Assembly: GCF_014284235.1 (NCBI RefSeq) | Contig: NZ_JACOGD010000004.1 | Coordinates: 124,001 to 188,000 of the forward strand | DNA from: Cognatundibacterium curvum | Lineage (GTDB): Bacteria; Pseudomonadota; Gammaproteobacteria; Burkholderiales; Burkholderiaceae_D | Direction of reading: 5' to 3' | DNA length: 64,000 nucleotides | In this document: positions 54,973 to 64,000 of the stretch, one piece after another | Layout of the letters: the number at the start of each line of letters is the position of its first letter | Numbering within the stretch: position 1 is the stretch's first letter | The notes under the pieces: model-generated | What the model was told of the DNA's origin: nothing | Database searches by the model: none | The model's input: only the letters and a program-made list of their open reading frames with translations | Translations under genes and position numbers: made by a program

Positions 54973-55739
54973 TAGTCGATCAGCCCGAAGTGAGTTTGCA
55001 ACCACTGTGCCAGATGCTGCACATCCTGCGTAGCGGAGCAGAATCGCGCATATTCTGCAACTGGCATCTGACAGGCGAGTGCCTCCCTGACCCCTTCATC
55101 GCGATGGATCGCGGCTGGTACAAACCGCCCCCCTAATTGCGCACGTAACATGCCGTAAACATCCCGACATAATTGCTTAGATGCATCCATTTGGTTCAAT
55201 ACGAAACAATGACCAAGAAAATCCTTACGCTTACCGGTATAAAACTCAAGCAAGGCTTCAATTGACGGCACAGTAGAGTAAGAAGCTGCATCCGGCCTTA
55301 ACACTACCAGTCCTACATGCGCCACTTGTAATACTTGCTGCAAATAGATGCTGGGGCCGGGTGGCGTATCAATCAACACTACGGCATTTTCCGGCAATCC
55401 GAGAGAATTCAAATGCTGAAACAACCAATCCTGTTGGAACTTAACGCTGTGTTCAAATTGTTCACGCTCTTGAGCATTAACAATACCGTAAGGAATAAAA
55501 TCCACCCCAAAACGGCTGACATGCAAAAACGGACGCCAACCACCGGCAGCAGCCTCAGGTCTGGCTATACCCGAAGTTTCTTCATAGGACATGCCAAAAT
55601 GCAAACGTAAGGCATTTTGCGGATCAAGGTCCAGTACTGTTATCCTTTCCCCTAATTGCGAAAGTGCGGCAGCCAGATTGGCTGTTACCGTCGTTTTTCC
55701 GACGCCACCTTTGGGAGAAATAACAGCGACAACTCTCAT
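54972..55739 (-). CDS. bcsQ: Cellulose biosynthesis protein BcsQ (MinD/ParA-like ATPase)
   Basis: A 255-residue P-loop ATPase with the deviant Walker A SPKGGVGKTTVTANLA, the switch I-like DLDPQNALRLHFG and DTPPGPSIYLQQVLQ. BcsQ places the cellulose machinery at the cell pole in enterobacteria and is needed for synthesis there. Its ATG overlaps the bcsP stop by four bases and its stop overlaps bcsAB, so translation is coupled through all three. Confidence 0.92.
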   Translation of the reverse strand: MRVVAVISPKGGVGKTTVTANLAAALSQLGERITVLDLDPQNALRLHFGMSYEETSGIARPEAAAGGWRPFLHVSRFGVDFIPYGIVNAQEREQFEHSVKFQQDWLFQHLNSLGLPENAVVLIDTPPGPSIYLQQVLQVAHVGLVVLRPDAASYSTVPSIEALLEFYTGKRKDFLGHCFVLNQMDASKQLCRDVYGMLRAQLGGRFVPAAIHRDEGVREALACQMPVAEYARFCSATQDVQHLAQWLQTHFGLID

Positions 55740-56284
55740 GACCTGAATATTTTTTTGAAGAAGGATTGATTAGGTGTCTCGATACTCTTACTTTGTTCTG
55801 GCTTTTTTGCCAGTCGATCAAGTATTGCACTGACGGAACGCTGTTTGTTTTGACCTACCCCTGGGACAATCTCAGGTGCTGCAGCTACTCCACTAAACAA
55901 AGACTGTACACGCTGCACAGGAGGAGCATTTGCGGCAGCAGCTTGCCGGACCTGCGTTTCGGGCTGAGTTTCAGGTTGAACAGAAGGGGCAGACTGGTCA
56001 AAGCGAAATAGCTGCCCAGCCTGAGCTGGTAACGCACGCGAATCGGGCACTGCCACATTCAGATATGGTGAGGCATCCTGATTCTGCTGCGTCAATGCTG
56101 ACAAAGAAAATTCCGTAGCTTCGTCTGCATCATCCTCGGCATAGGAGGCAGCATGCACACGTACATCACGCAATAAAGGCCAACGCTGCCTTGCCTGTTC
56201 ACTATCTACATCGCGATTAATTTCCCGATAACCACTGGCGGGCTGCCCAAACTTCTGAAACAGATTTTTAATATCGTCATCCAT
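55736..56284 (-). CDS. bcsP: Cellulose biosynthesis protein BcsP (BcsR-like N terminus)
   Basis: A protein of about 182 residues, mostly disordered. The N terminus DDDIKNLFQKFGQPASGYREI is the BcsR/BcsP pattern; the rest is Gln/Pro/Ala-rich and ends in a basic-hydrophobic tail SFFKKIFRS. BcsP is named in bcs operons of betaproteobacteria but its mechanism is unproven; it is thought to pair with BcsQ, as BcsR does in E. coli. Starts at 56305 or 56302 are also possible. The gene overlaps bcsQ by four bases. Confidence 0.82.
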   Translation of the reverse strand: MDDDIKNLFQKFGQPASGYREINRDVDSEQARQRWPLLRDVRVHAASYAEDDADEATEFSLSALTQQNQDASPYLNVAVPDSRALPAQAGQLFRFDQSAPSVQPETQPETQVRQAAAANAPPVQRVQSLFSGVAAAPEIVPGVGQNKQRSVSAILDRLAKKPEQSKSIETPNQSFFKKIFRS

Positions 56285-56329
56285 AATATTCACCGTCTTC
56301 ATCATTTAGCGAAAGCATTACGCTGCATT

Positions 56330-56821
56330 TCAACGACGCCCGAAAAATGGCGACTCCTCTACCTGTCTCTTGAGCTCAAAGACCAAAACCTGAGCTATAC
56401 CCACATCACTGGTTTTTTGCTGCAACCGTAATGAAGGGTCCATTCCCATCCCCTCAAACCAGCTCGCATAAATACCTTCCAGCAAGGCTGGGGTCCAAAC
56501 CAGTGACTGTTCACCAAATGCCGCCTTGAGTGGGCTTGCATGATGTAGCAGCACCAGGGCTTCAGCTTCTTCGTTCACTTCCACCCACCCCCAATGCATG
56601 CGCTCCCAAATTGCATTCATATTATCTTCAAGCAACTGCAAGCTGTCTCCGCCCTGAAACCCAAGACCGGCAGCCATAGTGCGACCCAACTGCTGCATGA
56701 ATAATCGCAAATCCTTTAAGTCGCCCTTGGTAGAGAATTCTGCTGAAAATGCATTCAAAAAAGCGCGCCATTGCAATGAACATTGCTGAGACTCGTAATA
56801 CTGGAGATCGTTTTTTGACAT
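56330..56821 (-). CDS. bcsD: Cellulose synthase subunit BcsD
   Basis: A 163-residue protein of the BcsD family, which forms a periplasmic octameric ring that orders emerging glucan chains in Komagataeibacter. Landmarks are SLQWRAFLNAFSAEF, LRLFMQQLGRTMA and the Trp-rich IWERMHWGWVEVNEE. No signal peptide is seen, as in other BcsD proteins. GGAAG precedes the ATG at 56821. It is the first gene of the operon, 45 bases before bcsP. Confidence 0.92.
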   Translation of the reverse strand: MSKNDLQYYESQQCSLQWRAFLNAFSAEFSTKGDLKDLRLFMQQLGRTMAAGLGFQGGDSLQLLEDNMNAIWERMHWGWVEVNEEAEALVLLHHASPLKAAFGEQSLVWTPALLEGIYASWFEGMGMDPSLRLQQKTSDVGIAQVLVFELKRQVEESPFFGRR

Positions 56822-57235
56822 AATGAACACTTCCACAAAATGATTGCAATAACAATCCCGGGAAATTTACCGAAACCGCTTACAACTACTTACAACTCTA
56901 CCATCCGACGCAACCTGCAGTCCAGTGAGTTACCATATACAATTGTCAACAATCTATACGCAGGACACTTAATTTAAAAATAAGAGCAAGATTAATTTAA
57001 AAGAAATATTTTTTTGCAACAATTTTTACGAAATAAAAGTAGCACAACTTAACTGCCATTTCACATATAGGTCTTTTTGCATAACGACCTGAAAACAGAA
57101 AAATAAATACAAAAATATATACAAAAGTATGAAAATTTCTATTCACATGTAAATATCATTAATAAATTACATGTAAGATGGTGTGTAACTTCAGTTAAAA
57201 CGCTCTTGCTATGCATAACGCACTGCTAACTAGCC
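56822..57235. promoter_or_regulatory. AT-rich leader and promoter region of the bcs operon
   Basis: Some 400 bases, strongly AT-rich, upstream of bcsD. Direct repeats of TTAATTTAAAA lie at 56969-56979 and 56992-57002, and a dyad with arms ACATGTAA / TTACATGT lies at 57145-57174. Two TACAACT copies stand near 56881-56897. Such composition suits silencing by H-NS-like proteins or a bent promoter. No gene is supported. Confidence 0.5.
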
Positions 57236-57997
57236 TTAACGTGGTAAGCCGCGAATTAACCAATCTGTCATTTCAAAAATGTTTTTGGCCGCAGCATTTT
57301 CAGGTTGATGTACCACGACCGGGCGCTCAAAAGCCAATGCCTCTTCAACAGCATCACTTTCTGGCACAACGAAAGGCAGCATTCTCGGTCCTAATTTTTC
57401 AGAAAACAAAGAGAGCACATCCTGTGCCAACTGACGTTGAGTACCTTGGTTGATCAGGTAGGCGGACCCAATTTTGACTTTTGATCCGGCGGTATAGCTG
57501 GCAATCAGCGCTTCCATTTCCGGTAAAGTTGAGTAAGAAGCCGCATCAGCCAGAACTACCGCCAGCAAAAAATCGGCCGCACGTATGGCTTGTTTCAGAT
57601 ACACAGATGGTCCGGGAGGTGTATCGAGTATGACTATCGTCTGATCCGGCAACTTTGCTGCCACAAGCTTAGTTTTCAGCCAGTCATCCTGCGCTGCCAG
57701 CGTCGCTTCAAATTTTTGTCTGCGTTGCTCGCTGCAACTGCCATATGGAACCAGCACCACATCAAAGGGAGTTTGATGCATAACACCCGCCAAGCGCGTC
57801 CTGCTGGCATTGAGCGAACTGATGCCCTTAGCGACATCCGGGTCAAGTCCCCCCAAATGCCATTGCATGGCATTTTGCGGATCCAGATCAATCACAGCCA
57901 CTGGCCGCCCACGTTGTGCGAAACCTGCAGCAAGATTAGCCGACACCGTTGTTTTTCCAACACCGCCTTTAGCGGATACGATAGCGATGACAAACAT
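57236..57997 (-). CDS. Second BcsQ-like MinD/ParA ATPase
   Basis: A 253-residue paralogue of the bcsQ product, with SAKGGVGKTTVSANLAAGF, DLDPQNAMQWHLGG and DTPPGPSVYLKQAI. It shares with BcsQ the block ADAASYSTLPEMEALI. It lies 414 bases upstream of bcsD on the same strand with the AT-rich region in between, so it may be expressed separately. The P. fluorescens wss operon also has two MinD-like proteins (WssA and WssJ). Role is probably placement of the cellulose complex. Confidence 0.88.
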   Translation of the reverse strand: MFVIAIVSAKGGVGKTTVSANLAAGFAQRGRPVAVIDLDPQNAMQWHLGGLDPDVAKGISSLNASRTRLAGVMHQTPFDVVLVPYGSCSEQRRQKFEATLAAQDDWLKTKLVAAKLPDQTIVILDTPPGPSVYLKQAIRAADFLLAVVLADAASYSTLPEMEALIASYTAGSKVKIGSAYLINQGTQRQLAQDVLSLFSEKLGPRMLPFVVPESDAVEEALAFERPVVVHQPENAAAKNIFEMTDWLIRGLPR

Positions 57998-58016
57998 AGG
58001 TATAGCCCTGTCGGTA

Positions 58017-59477
58017 TTAAGCGGTTCCGCCTACAGTCAGCCCCTCTATGCGCATGCTGGGCTGACCTACACCGACTGGCAGGCTTTGCCCTTCTTTACC
58101 ACACACGCCAATACCGGAATCCAGTTGCAGATCATTGCCTATCATTGACACATGATTGAGCACCTCTGGTCCATTACCGATCAGCGTCGCGCCCTTGACC
58201 GGATAGCTGATTTTTCCGTTCTCTATCATGTATGCCTCACTGGCTGAAAACACGAATTTACCATTCGTGATATCCACCTGCCCGCCACCAAAATTGACGG
58301 CGTACAGACCATTCTTAACAGAGGCCAGTATCTCTTCCGGATCTTTGTCGCCAGCCAGCATGTAGGTATTGGTCATGCGCGGCATAGGCAAGTGTGCAAA
58401 TGACTCGCGGCGCGCATTACCGGTAATATCCATTTTCATCAGACGCGCATTCATCGTATCCTGCATATAGCCTTTCAGGATGCCGTCTTCTATCAGTACA
58501 TTGCACTGGGTAGGATTACCTTCATCGTCGATATTCAGGGAACCGCGCCGGTTTTGCATCGTGCCATCATCCACCACTGTCACGCCTTTGGCAGCTACCC
58601 GTTCGCCGATGCGGCCTGAGAAAGTGCTGGAACCTTTACGGTTAAAATCACCTTCGAGGCCATGTCCGACTGCCTCATGCAACAATACGCCAGGCCAGCC
58701 CGGTCCCAATACGACTGTCATCGGTCCAGCCGGTGCCGGACGTGCATCCAGATTCACCAGCGCAGACTTGACCGCCTCATCGGCAAATTTCTCCAGCAAA
58801 GCATCTGTAAAGTAAGCATAGTCGTAGCGGCCACCACCGCCACTGGAACCCATTTCACGCCGGCCATTCTGTTCAGCGATGACAGTGACCGATACCCGCA
58901 CCAGCGGTCGCACATCCGCTGCCATCACGCCATCGCTACGCGCCACCATCACCACATCGTATTCACCGGACAGCGAAGCCATCACCTGCACAATGCGTGG
59001 ATCCTTCGCGCGCGCAATGCGCTCTACCCGCTCCAGCAAGCGCACTTTCTGATTCGCATCCAGAGAATGTAAGGGGTCGTTCGGCAAATATAAATCGCGT
59101 CCCACCGCTTCAGCCATGGTTTTAGCGACTTTTACTTTACCGGCACCCTGGCGCGCAATGGTACGGGTTGCCACCGCAGCTTCGGACAGCGCTTTCGCAG
59201 AAATTTCATCGGAATACGCAAATGCGGTTTTATCGCCAGACACAGCACGCACACCAACACCCTGATCGATAGAAAAACTACCGGTCTTGACGATACCTTC
59301 TTCCAGACTCCAGCCTTCGCTGCGGGTAAATTGGAAGTACAGATCCGCGTAATCAACACGATGCGTAAACATCGAGGCGAGAACCTGATTTAACTGATTT
59401 TCGTCCAGTCCAAAAGGAGTAAGCAACACATCACGAGCGATGGTCAAATGGCTAGGAGTCGGTACGCTGGAAGTCAT
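58017..59477 (-). CDS. tldD: Metalloprotease TldD
   Basis: A 486-residue protein of the TldD/PmbA family. The HExxxH zinc motif is in [19 protein letters not shown], and the N-terminal domain shows [24 protein letters not shown] (in part). With its partner TldE it degrades unfolded peptides and matures some RiPPs or antidotes; TldE is not in the window. It lies 106 bases downstream of the nitrilase-like gene on the same strand, so the two may share a transcript. Confidence 0.95.
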   Translation of the reverse strand: MTSSVPTPSHLTIARDVLLTPFGLDENQLNQVLASMFTHRVDYADLYFQFTRSEGWSLEEGIVKTGSFSIDQGVGVRAVSGDKTAFAYSDEISAKALSEAAVATRTIARQGAGKVKVAKTMAEAVGRDLYLPNDPLHSLDANQKVRLLERVERIARAKDPRIVQVMASLSGEYDVVMVARSDGVMAADVRPLVRVSVTVIAEQNGRREMGSSGGGGRYDYAYFTDALLEKFADEAVKSALVNLDARPAPAGPMTVVLGPGWPGVLLHEAVGHGLEGDFNRKGSSTFSGRIGERVAAKGVTVVDDGTMQNRRGSLNIDDEGNPTQCNVLIEDGILKGYMQDTMNARLMKMDITGNARRESFAHLPMPRMTNTYMLAGDKDPEEILASVKNGLYAVNFGGGQVDITNGKFVFSASEAYMIENGKISYPVKGATLIGNGPEVLNHVSMIGNDLQLDSGIGVCGKEGQSLPVGVGQPSMRIEGLTVGGTA

Positions 59478-59583
59478 AGATTAAGAGGCTCACGCAGAAA
59501 AAACAGTAATGCAGGCATTGTAGTTCAGAAGCCGCCTGCAACACAGAAGGAACGCAAATATTCAGGCTGACAGAACAGCAGGA

Positions 59584-60381
59584 TCACATGCGGCGATGAC
59601 GTAAGGCTGGCAGGCTCTCTCTGACTGACGCGATCTGTGCCTGATCTATCTCGCCAGCTACAACGCCCTCACCTTCAGCCTGGCAGGCCAGCACCTTACC
59701 CCAGGGATCAATCAACATGCTATGCCCCCAGGTTCGGCGACCATTGCTGTGTAGTCCACCCTGACCACATGCCAGCAAATAACATTGATTCTCAACAGCT
59801 CTGGCGCGCAACAGGATTTCCCAGTGTGCCTCTCCAGTCGTATGAGTAAAAGCTGCGGTCACTATCATCAGGTTGCAAGGCCCCATTGCGCGAAACAACT
59901 CAGGGAAGCGCAGGTCATAACAGATCGCCAGTCCTATCCTGCCCAGTTCAGAATCAAAACTGACAACTTCATGACCCGCTGTGATGGTGCGCGACTCTTC
60001 ATAAGACTCACTGCCCTTCTGAAAACCAAACAGATGCATTTTGTCGTAACGCGCTTTCAATTCACCATCCGGCCCATAGACTAAGGTCGTATTCAGTACC
60101 TTATCCGCTTCAGCAGACTTCAAGGGTATGGTTCCACCTATCAGCCAGACGCCTAGTTCGCGCGCGATTGCAGATAAAAACGTCTGCATACGGCCATTCC
60201 CGGCTTCTTCTGCAATCAATAATTTATCCGTATCCTGCTGTCCCATTAAGGGCCAGTATTCGGGCAAGAGCAGCAGCTGTGCTCCGTCTGCTGCAGCCTG
60301 CCGTAGCAGGCGCTCTGCTGTCGCCAGATTGTTATTCAAGTCAGAAGACGAAATCATCTGTATTGCCGCAACCCTCATCAT
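59584..60381 (-). CDS. Nitrilase-family carbon-nitrogen hydrolase, deaminated glutathione amidase-like
   Basis: A 265-residue member of the nitrilase superfamily with the Glu-Lys-Cys triad: E in LLLPEYWPLMG, K in RYDKMHLFGFQ and C in IGLAICYDLRFPELFR. The closeness to Nit1/NitB suggests repair of deaminated glutathione, but other amides are possible. The ATG overlaps the yhdP stop by four bases (ATGA). A second ATG follows at once. Confidence 0.88.
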   Translation of the reverse strand: MMRVAAIQMISSSDLNNNLATAERLLRQAAADGAQLLLLPEYWPLMGQQDTDKLLIAEEAGNGRMQTFLSAIARELGVWLIGGTIPLKSAEADKVLNTTLVYGPDGELKARYDKMHLFGFQKGSESYEESRTITAGHEVVSFDSELGRIGLAICYDLRFPELFRAMGPCNLMIVTAAFTHTTGEAHWEILLRARAVENQCYLLACGQGGLHSNGRRTWGHSMLIDPWGKVLACQAEGEGVVAGEIDQAQIASVRESLPALRHRRM

Positions 60382-63300
60382 TCACGTCTCCCCGTTTTAC
60401 TGGTTTCAGCTGAGGAAGCACTGTTGCTGAGGCCACCCTCCAGTTTTTTTACGACCGGCTCAGTCCAGGAGCCGGTCACGCCATATTCAAATGTAAAGGC
60501 CTTGGCCAAAGGTTCACGCAAAAACAATTGCGCCAGAAAAGTCCCAAGTCCAATGACAGGATTCACTGCCAGTCCGTACACAACCGAAGCAGCACCTGCA
60601 TTCACCACCGGAATCACAACCACATGCAAGTCCTGGGTTTCATGCACAAGGTCAGCTTTACCGGCCATCAGAACGGTCGCATTCAAGCCGCGCATTTTCA
60701 GATTCTCGGTATGCGCCAGCCCTTTTTCGATCACAGCATTGCCATTGATACCATCAAATGCAAAGCCTTCAGAAAACACATCGCGGAAGTCCAGTGTCAG
60801 GCGGCGTGGCAAGGATTGCATACTCAATACACCCAATAACTTCGCGGCACCCGGATCCACTTTTAAAAACTGACCGGCAGCCAGATCAAGCTGTATTTTT
60901 CCTGTCATGGAGGGCAAATCCATCGCAAATGGCAGACCAGTCCAGCGCAAGTTGCCTTCAATTTTACCTTTACCACCTTGTAAGACATTGGCAAAACCAA
61001 GCCGGTTCAGCAATTGCCCCGCATTCTGAATTTCCAGCGCATATTCGAGCTGGGTCTGCCCGGCATCTGCCTGTTGCAGCCATTTACCTGTGGCTTTTAA
61101 TTCTGCATCGGGATTTTTCAAATTGATTTTACGCAGTTGCCACTCGCTGCGACCGTTGACCAGCTGGTTACTGGCCTGCAGTTCCAAGCGACCCATTTTT
61201 TTATTCACCAGTTCAAACTGATCCACCACAATGTCGAGACCGGGCAACTGTGTCTGCGTTTTTTTTCCATCTAACAGCTCAGTCACTTCCCTGGCCGCTG
61301 AGGCTGGAATTTTCAGATAATCGAAGCGGCCTGTGATATTGGAATTTGCTTGCGCCAGCGCTGCCTCATTCCAGCTAAGCGTTCCCGCCACCTGACTGGA
61401 CTTCATGCTCGCTTTCCAGTTCCCTTTTTGCTGATTCAAACTGAGTTGCATATCATCGAACTGTTTTCCCATCAACTGAAGACGCGTTGCGCGCAACTGC
61501 ACAGATGCCGGATAAAAATACGATTCCAGCCCGGTGTCTGGCAGCGACACAGCTCCATTCGCCTTTGCTGACATGCTATCCAGCCATTGCGACCATTCAT
61601 CGACATTCAACTGAGGCAGCTGAATTTGCCAGGCCATGCCCTGCTCAGACTCAGGTGCAGACTGACCTACGCCTATTCCGCCACGCACCACGCGCCAGCC
61701 TTTATCGCTGTCGCGCTGCTTTTGCCGCTGAAAGCGTGCTTGTACCAGAGCGCCCAACTGCAGCTTTAACTCATCGCGGAACTGAATATTCTCATTGCTT
61801 GCCAGCGGCGTTAACTCCACTTTCAATGGCAAGATTTCAGTTGCGGCCTTGCGCAGCGGTTCAGGAAAATGCAGTGCCATGCCTTGCAGGCTGGATTCCA
61901 CCACAATCTCTGGCAACTGCTTTTTGACACTCACTGCAGCAGTATAACGACTGGAGCCAGACAGCCGCCCATCCATGATTCTGCGGTGCTCGGGTGGCAA
62001 ATAGGCGATCAACCCTTGTGCACTGGCCGTGCCATCAAGCCTGATCCGTATCGTATTGTCTTTCTGGCTGCCGCCACTGATGACCACCGGGCCACCCAGT
62101 GCCATCGCCTTCAGTGCTGGGATTGTCAACCCGGTTTCATTGAACTCCAGTTTGCCATTCGCCGCGCTGACCTGAGGAATTCCCGGCTGCAGCGATACAT
62201 CATTATTTTGAAACTGCAGAATGCCATTCACCTTAGCGTCGATCAGATGTTGCAGCGGAAGTTGCAGTTTCAGATTTAATGAAGACGAGCCACTGGCCTT
62301 GGTCTCATCCAGAAAATGACCGAGCCAGGTCTGCACCGGACTGGCAGCGACATAGCCCAGCATTTGCTGCAGCGGCCCTGATGCTATCCCATCAATCTGC
62401 AACACGGCACCATGCGTCATCAAATCAGGGATGATGGCTTTCACTTTTTTCAGATCTACGCCAAGCGTCTTCGCGGTGTCACCGGAAATTTCCATGCGTG
62501 CGCGCTCAAACACAAAGCTGCCACGTATCTGATCGATGACTGGCCAAAGTGCCTGCTTCGATCCCTCTCTCAGTTCACCTGCCGTAAAATCCAGTTTAGC
62601 GCCACTCAGACTACCCTTAACCCGGAACTCGCCAGCCTGTGCGGCACGGCTATCGTTAGCCGCAAACGGAAAGTGAGATAAATCCCCTTTCACTTTGAGC
62701 TTTACCTCATCAGCATAGCCATCCAGCAAGGCATGGGTCAGCCAATGACGCAAGTCCTGCGGCGCGCTGGCAGGTATGTATTTATCGATGGTTTTCAGAT
62801 CGAAACGGTCGATACGGCCGCTCAGATCCAGATTGCCGGCCGGATTGTCTCTATCTGGACGCAGCGACACGCTGTGTCTGCCACTGAAGCTGGCGCGCAT
62901 ATTTCCTTGTGCTGCATCGAATTTTTGTAGCTGAACCGTGAGCTGATCATCGCTGGCGATCTTCCAGTTGGCGTGCACAAACAAGCGATCAAAATACAGA
63001 GATGGATCGACAAAGTAACTGGCGGTATGCAGCGCTAAGGCTTTGGAATCCAGTACCAGCTTGCCGTTTTTTTCATTGGCTTCGATACTGCCGGATAAAT
63101 TATCAAAGCCTGGAATGGCAGGAACAGCCGCTGTCGCCGGTCGCTTGCCACGCGCCGCCTGAGCGGCTCTGGCGACTTGTGCACGTAAGGATAAATTCTC
63201 AAACTGTCCCTGCACCTGATAGCTGACGATTTCCGGATAACTGCCGCTCCATTGCGCATGCAGGTTTTTCAGTACGCCTTTAGGCGCAAAATCAGTCAGC

Positions 63301-64000
63301 ATCTGGCGCTGCCCTGCAGGCAAGGGCAAGTGCTCCGCAAACTGGACTAAAGTCTGCAAATCCAGCATGGGTGAAGACAGTTCGACACGTTCTGGCTGAC
63401 CATCGCTACCAGGCGTAAAACTTTCTTTAATCGAGGTTGGGGGCAGACGCAACCCGTCACGGGCCGTCATGCTAAAGTCAGTCAGCGCGAGAGTGTGCCC
63501 AGCAGGGCCAAACACCGAGGGCAAATATTTTTTTGCAAAAGATATTTTTTCACTGGCCGTAATGCGACCACGAATTTCTTGCATATCCAGCACAGGCAGA
63601 TCTTTCGCAAATTTGCCTTGTACGTCCTTGAGTAAGACATCCAGCGTCAGATCAGCCATCCTACCGGCATCCAGCTGCATCCAGGCGCGTAGCGTGCCTT
63701 TTCCTTGTTGCAACTGGCTGTTCATCGGCAAATAAGCCTGCAAGACAGGCAAATCGGCCTGACTCAGCAAGGCATAAATTTCACCTGACCAGACTGAGCG
63801 GTTCAGCAGGGTCTTAGCAAATGAAGCATGGCGCAAATTACCCCTGACATCCATGGGCTGCGCCAATCCCCCACTCATTTGCGCCTGCAAAGAGAATTGA
63901 TGCTGCTGCCAATGATTACGCAAATCAAAGTTGACACCAAGCAGATCGGCCGCAGGCGTTGCCCGCGTCTGGTCTATCCAATGCAGCCTGCCATCCTTTA
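60378..64000 (-). CDS. yhdP: YhdP-family AsmA-like protein (TIGR02099), N-terminal part outside the window
   Basis: An open frame of over 1207 codons runs off the right edge of the window. The sequence is that of a giant AsmA-type repeat protein with beta-rich modules, for example LDLSGRIDRFDLKTIDKYIP and the conserved LRHWLTHALLDGYADEVKLK. The C terminus carries the DUF3971/AsmA_2-like block GKIQLDLAAGQFLKVDPGAAKLLGVLSMQSLPRRL (in part). YhdP-type proteins form bridge-like tubes that carry phospholipid to the outer membrane in E. coli. A TTG at 63923 is not the true start, because the frame stays open to the edge. Confidence 0.9.
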   Translation of the reverse strand, partial: KDGRLHWIDQTRATPAADLLGVNFDLRNHWQQHQFSLQAQMSGGLAQPMDVRGNLRHASFAKTLLNRSVWSGEIYALLSQADLPVLQAYLPMNSQLQQGKGTLRAWMQLDAGRMADLTLDVLLKDVQGKFAKDLPVLDMQEIRGRITASEKISFAKKYLPSVFGPAGHTLALTDFSMTARDGLRLPPTSIKESFTPGSDGQPERVELSSPMLDLQTLVQFAEHLPLPAGQRQMLTDFAPKGVLKNLHAQWSGSYPEIVSYQVQGQFENLSLRAQVARAAQAARGKRPATAAVPAIPGFDNLSGSIEANEKNGKLVLDSKALALHTASYFVDPSLYFDRLFVHANWKIASDDQLTVQLQKFDAAQGNMRASFSGRHSVSLRPDRDNPAGNLDLSGRIDRFDLKTIDKYIPASAPQDLRHWLTHALLDGYADEVKLKVKGDLSHFPFAANDSRAAQAGEFRVKGSLSGAKLDFTAGELREGSKQALWPVIDQIRGSFVFERARMEISGDTAKTLGVDLKKVKAIIPDLMTHGAVLQIDGIASGPLQQMLGYVAASPVQTWLGHFLDETKASGSSSLNLKLQLPLQHLIDAKVNGILQFQNNDVSLQPGIPQVSAANGKLEFNETGLTIPALKAMALGGPVVISGGSQKDNTIRIRLDGTASAQGLIAYLPPEHRRIMDGRLSGSSRYTAAVSVKKQLPEIVVESSLQGMALHFPEPLRKAATEILPLKVELTPLASNENIQFRDELKLQLGALVQARFQRQKQRDSDKGWRVVRGGIGVGQSAPESEQGMAWQIQLPQLNVDEWSQWLDSMSAKANGAVSLPDTGLESYFYPASVQLRATRLQLMGKQFDDMQLSLNQQKGNWKASMKSSQVAGTLSWNEAALAQANSNITGRFDYLKIPASAAREVTELLDGKKTQTQLPGLDIVVDQFELVNKKMGRLELQASNQLVNGRSEWQLRKINLKNPDAELKATGKWLQQADAGQTQLEYALEIQNAGQLLNRLGFANVLQGGKGKIEGNLRWTGLPFAMDLPSMTGKIQLDLAAGQFLKVDPGAAKLLGVLSMQSLPRRLTLDFRDVFSEGFAFDGINGNAVIEKGLAHTENLKMRGLNATVLMAGKADLVHETQDLHVVVIPVVNAGAASVVYGLAVNPVIGLGTFLAQLFLREPLAKAFTFEYGVTGSWTEPVVKKLEGGLSNSASSAETSKTGRRE

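Overview
The window looks like a chromosomal segment of a mesophilic betaproteobacterium of the order Burkholderiales. My best guess is Oxalobacteraceae close to Undibacterium; this rests on protein resemblance from memory and moderate GC, not on a search. The gene content is mostly core: orn, rsgA, argF, argG, murJ, murB, map, uup, aroG-type DAHP synthase, YajQ, TldD and YhdP. Codon use is fairly uniform. Two short AT-rich stretches (about 100-960 and 11.1-12.0 kb) stand out as possible acquired DNA. I see no insertion sequence, prophage, CRISPR array, rRNA or origin. The only tRNA is tRNA-Arg(CCT) near 35.3 kb.

Layout. 0-10 kb: an AT-rich secreted hypothetical, an M14 carboxypeptidase, a threonine-aldolase-like PLP enzyme, an orphan membrane-anchored TAXI/TRAP receptor, a CinA-N-like protein, and an overlapping run of EI24, sterol-desaturase-like, polysaccharide-deacetylase and YncE-like genes. 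10-15.4 kb: FKBP isomerase, a small lipoprotein, a possible HEPN-like protein, orn, an M48 protease, a pterin dehydratase and rsgA. 15.4-19.5 kb: a four-gene polysaccharide O-acetylation operon (SGNH, AlgF-like, AlgI-like MBOAT, AlgJ-like). 19.5-26.6 kb: argF, a palindromic intergenic element, argG, ppnP, murJ, a serine hydrolase and a cupin. 26.7-31 kb: a kynurenine locus (Lrp-type regulator divergent from kynB-kynU-kynA, then a LysE exporter). 31-38.2 kb: amidohydrolase, FAH-family enzyme, map, a 560-base non-coding gap, tRNA-Arg, uup and a DUF4124-like protein. 38.2-45.2 kb: EAL and HD-GYP genes overlapping by four bases, murB, YajQ, a retropepsin-like protease and DAHP synthase. 45.6-58 kb: the cellulose operon, read on the minus strand as bcsD, bcsP, bcsQ, a fused bcsA-bcsB, bcsC and a small TPR gene, with a second bcsQ-like ATPase upstream. 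58-64 kb: tldD, a nitrilase-family amidase and a truncated yhdP.

The theme that links distant parts of the window is c-di-GMP and exopolysaccharide. The cellulose synthase carries an intact PilZ site. EAL, HD-GYP and YajQ-family genes lie within 18 kb of it. About 26 kb beyond the small TPR gene sits an O-acetylation cassette of the type that acetylates cellulose (wssFGHI) in Pseudomonas fluorescens. No alginate polymerase or mannuronan gene is present, so I infer, without proof, that cellulose is the acetylated polymer. The strongest oddities are the BcsA-BcsB fusion outside the acetic-acid bacteria where it is best known, the two BcsQ paralogues, the loss of the HD histidine in the HD-GYP protein, and several unexplained intergenic repeats.
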